NCBI GenBank assembly: GCA_964392985.1
Contig: CAYMSF010000008.1
Coordinates: 1-64,000 of the forward strand
From: CAYMSF01 sp964392985
GTDB lineage: Bacteria > Verrucomicrobiota > Lentisphaeria > Victivallales > Victivallaceae
DNA length: 64,000 nt
Direction of reading: 5' to 3'
The notes under the pieces were generated by a model that saw nothing but the letters and a program-made list of their open reading frames with translations, was not told the DNA's origin and made no database searches. A program made the position numbers and the translations under genes. This document shows positions 62,319-64,000 of this stretch, in pieces; positions within the stretch are counted from its first letter, which is position 1, and each line of letters starts with the position of its first letter.

Positions 62319-64000
62319 GTTGTCTCACTCCCGGGGGTTTTGATGCGAATCATCATCATGGCAATATCATCCTGAGGCGGAGTGTTTTCAGAGAATACGC
62401 TGATTCCCTGCTGTACCGCATTGATAACCCTGGAACAACTGTCATATTTCATTGAATTCAGCAGTCTTGCCAACCGTTGCTGTCCGAAATGTTCACCATC
62501 ACGACCGCCGGTCTCAACGATTGAATCAGAATAAAGGAAACAGGAAAATCCTTCATCCAGCGTCAGGTGCTGTTCAGTATACAAAGTTTCCTCCGGGTGA
62601 AAGGCACCAACCGGAGTTGTCGGCACGGTATTGCGATGCAATAAAAAATCGCCTTCACCATGAGCAATGAACGGCGGATTATAACCGGCATTACAGAAAC
62701 ACAGTTCGCGGGTTTTCAGGTCAACCACGGCATACCAGATTGCGGCAAACATACATGATTCATTTTTCCGGCGCATCTCATCATTCACCCGGCTGATGAT
62801 TAATGCCGGAGAATTTGAGTTGATTGCCGCCGCTGCCAGCAATGTTCTGATTCGCGTCATGAAAATTGCCGCCGGGATTCCCTTGTCGGAGACGTCGCCA
62901 ATATAAAAATGGAGCAGTTCCGGCGATATCAGTGTATAATCATAAAAATCGCCGCTGATTTTTTCTGACGGCACAATCAACGCATCCAGAGTAACATTCT
63001 CATGACCATAAAGGGTGTTAAATTTTTGCGGGAGCATGGCCTGTTGAATTCCGGCGGCGATATTAAGTTCATTTTCCACCTTGTTACTTGCGGCGATAAT
63101 CTCTTCATTTTTTTGGATATATTGCTTTAAACCGGCGAGCATTTTGTTAAAATTACGGGCAAGTACGCCGATTTCATCGCTGCTTGGAATCTTCACCGTG
63201 GAATTATAATTGCCGCTGTCAAAATCATTTGTCGCCTTGATCAGTTTTTCCAGCGGCCGGGTAATTAAATCCGTCAACCACAACAGCACCAGCACGGTAC
63301 CGCCCAGGAAAAAGATAGCAATCAGCATAAAGCCGCGAAACCGGCCGCGAATATCATTTTGCAAAAAATTGCTCTGAATCGCCAGTTGATTATTGAGCAG
63401 ATATGCGGTATCAATAACCGGTTTTTTGATAATTTCCTCTGACATGATAATGCCGAAACTCCAACAAACGACTGGAATCGGCGCATAGGCCACAAATTTG
63501 CTCATTTTGTCAGGGGTATCACGCAGATAAGTAATACTGCTTTCTCCCGCCATCATTTTGCGTCCCGCCTCAATCATGCCGGGTTCGTAACTGTTGAGAA
63601 TGTTCTGGCGCAATACAGCGCTCTTCCAATCACTTTTACGGCTCATGCCGCGACTGCCGATGATATAACCCTCACGGTCAATGATAAACGCCGTCACATT
63701 ATCCTGATAACGCGGGTCAATTGAGACTTTCACCAGCGATTTGATATTGACATCAATTGCGGAAATTGCAATCAGCCGGCCTTTTCCGTCACGAATCGCT
63801 TTTGCGCAGGTTACAATCAAATTGCTGGTTCCGGCGGAATAGTAGGGTTCGCTCCATACGGCATCAGTCGTTTTTTTCGCCAGCGCAAACCATGGCAGTT
63901 CACGCAAATCGTAGCGTTGCGGAATGTCCGCCCAGGGATAACGGATGAATTCACCGCCAGGCGAGATCAAACTGACCGAGTCAATAACATCACTGGTCTG
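62315..64000 (-). CDS. SpoIIE/PP2C-type phosphatase with Cache and HAMP domains (5' end cut)
   Basis: At least 561 residues; the reading frame stays open to the window edge, so the N-terminus is missing. The visible outer part (to about 190 residues) is a Cache sensor (ELPWFALAKKTTDAVWSEPY; AIDVNIKSLVKVS), then a membrane helix (FMLIAIFFLGGTVLVLLWL), a HAMP domain (ITRPLEKLIKATNDFDSGNY), a coiled coil and a PPM phosphatase (SGDFYDYTLI; YIGDVSDKGIPAAIFM; FCNAGYNPPFI; YSDSIVETGG) with the metal-binding Asps. It probably removes phosphate from an anti-anti-sigma-like protein in response to an outside signal. It overlaps the downstream secreted-protein gene by 4 bp. Confidence 0.9.
   Translation of the reverse strand, partial: QTSDVIDSVSLISPGGEFIRYPWADIPQRYDLRELPWFALAKKTTDAVWSEPYYSAGTSNLIVTCAKAIRDGKGRLIAISAIDVNIKSLVKVSIDPRYQDNVTAFIIDREGYIIGSRGMSRKSDWKSAVLRQNILNSYEPGMIEAGRKMMAGESSITYLRDTPDKMSKFVAYAPIPVVCWSFGIIMSEEIIKKPVIDTAYLLNNQLAIQSNFLQNDIRGRFRGFMLIAIFFLGGTVLVLLWLTDLITRPLEKLIKATNDFDSGNYNSTVKIPSSDEIGVLARNFNKMLAGLKQYIQKNEEIIAASNKVENELNIAAGIQQAMLPQKFNTLYGHENVTLDALIVPSEKISGDFYDYTLISPELLHFYIGDVSDKGIPAAIFMTRIRTLLAAAAINSNSPALIISRVNDEMRRKNESCMFAAIWYAVVDLKTRELCFCNAGYNPPFIAHGEGDFLLHRNTVPTTPVGAFHPEETLYTEQHLTLDEGFSCFLYSDSIVETGGRDGEHFGQQRLARLLNSMKYDSCSRVINAVQQGISVFSENTPPQDDIAMMMIRIKTPGSETT

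Overview
The window looks like a chromosomal segment from a Lentisphaerae (Victivallales-type) bacterium or a close relative in the PVC group. The evidence is a prepilin-like protein with the FTLIELLVVIAIIAIL leader and a C-terminal H-X9-DG motif, a GntR-headed/LacI-bodied sugar regulator, CBM9-like and GHL10-like secreted glycan proteins, Flp-type pilins, a YfaS-like alpha-2-macroglobulin, and Gram-negative traits (a waaG-type LPS core glucosyltransferase and ExbB/ExbD/TonB). This is inference from families; no 16S or marker tree could be run. No rRNA, tRNA, CRISPR array, insertion sequence or prophage was seen.

Layout. 0.4-8.3 kb: a sugar-use locus with two glycan-related proteins, a prepilin-like surface protein, a GntR/LacI regulator and a GH94 glycoside phosphorylase; two matching 24-bp operator candidates sit in front of the prepilin gene and the regulator gene. 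8.4-11.4 kb: two paralogous secreted low-complexity proteins with internal repeats. 11.6-16.1 kb: pstS-pstC-pstA-pstB-phoU behind a Pho-box-like 11-bp-period direct repeat. 16.1-22.6 kb: a zinc-ribbon Ser/Thr kinase coupled to a WalJ-like hydrolase, then divergent rpoN and an overlapping polytopic membrane protein. 22.6-26 kb: an SDR and an amidohydrolase, flanked by very short hydrophobic ORFs on the minus strand, and a VWA protein. 26.1-37.2 kb (all minus): argD-argF-mntP-sdaA-araC type regulator, then a 1997-residue alpha-2-macroglobulin without the thioester motif. 37.5-41.2 kb: a sugar isomerase-like protein, two small envelope proteins, an Rrf2 regulator and a ROK kinase. 41.5-45.1 kb: exbB-exbD-tonB facing cysS. 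45.4-48.2 kb: waaG, an MFS exporter and a tail-to-tail overlapping ogt. 48.3-54.8 kb (all minus): small repeat proteins, a HEAT/zinc/PD-(D/E)XK-like protein, a WYL regulator, apbE, xer recombinase and an Asp/Glu racemase-like gene. 54.9-64 kb: hybrid histidine kinase, panD, two Flp-type pilin genes, coaB, NAD kinase, SpoU methylase, an unknown secreted protein and a SpoIIE-type phosphatase cut by the window edge.

How the parts fit. The first locus probably takes up and phosphorolyses an oligosaccharide. The pst operon answers phosphate starvation. The arg genes make ornithine and citrulline. exbBD-tonB would energise outer-membrane transport. panD, coaB and the NAD kinase supply cofactors. 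The least explained parts, and the best candidates for something undescribed, are (a) the twin secreted scaffold-like proteins at 8.4-11.4 kb, (b) the WYL regulator followed by the HEAT/zinc/nuclease-like gene at 49.8-52.0 kb, and (c) the repeat-protein pair at 48.3-49.6 kb.
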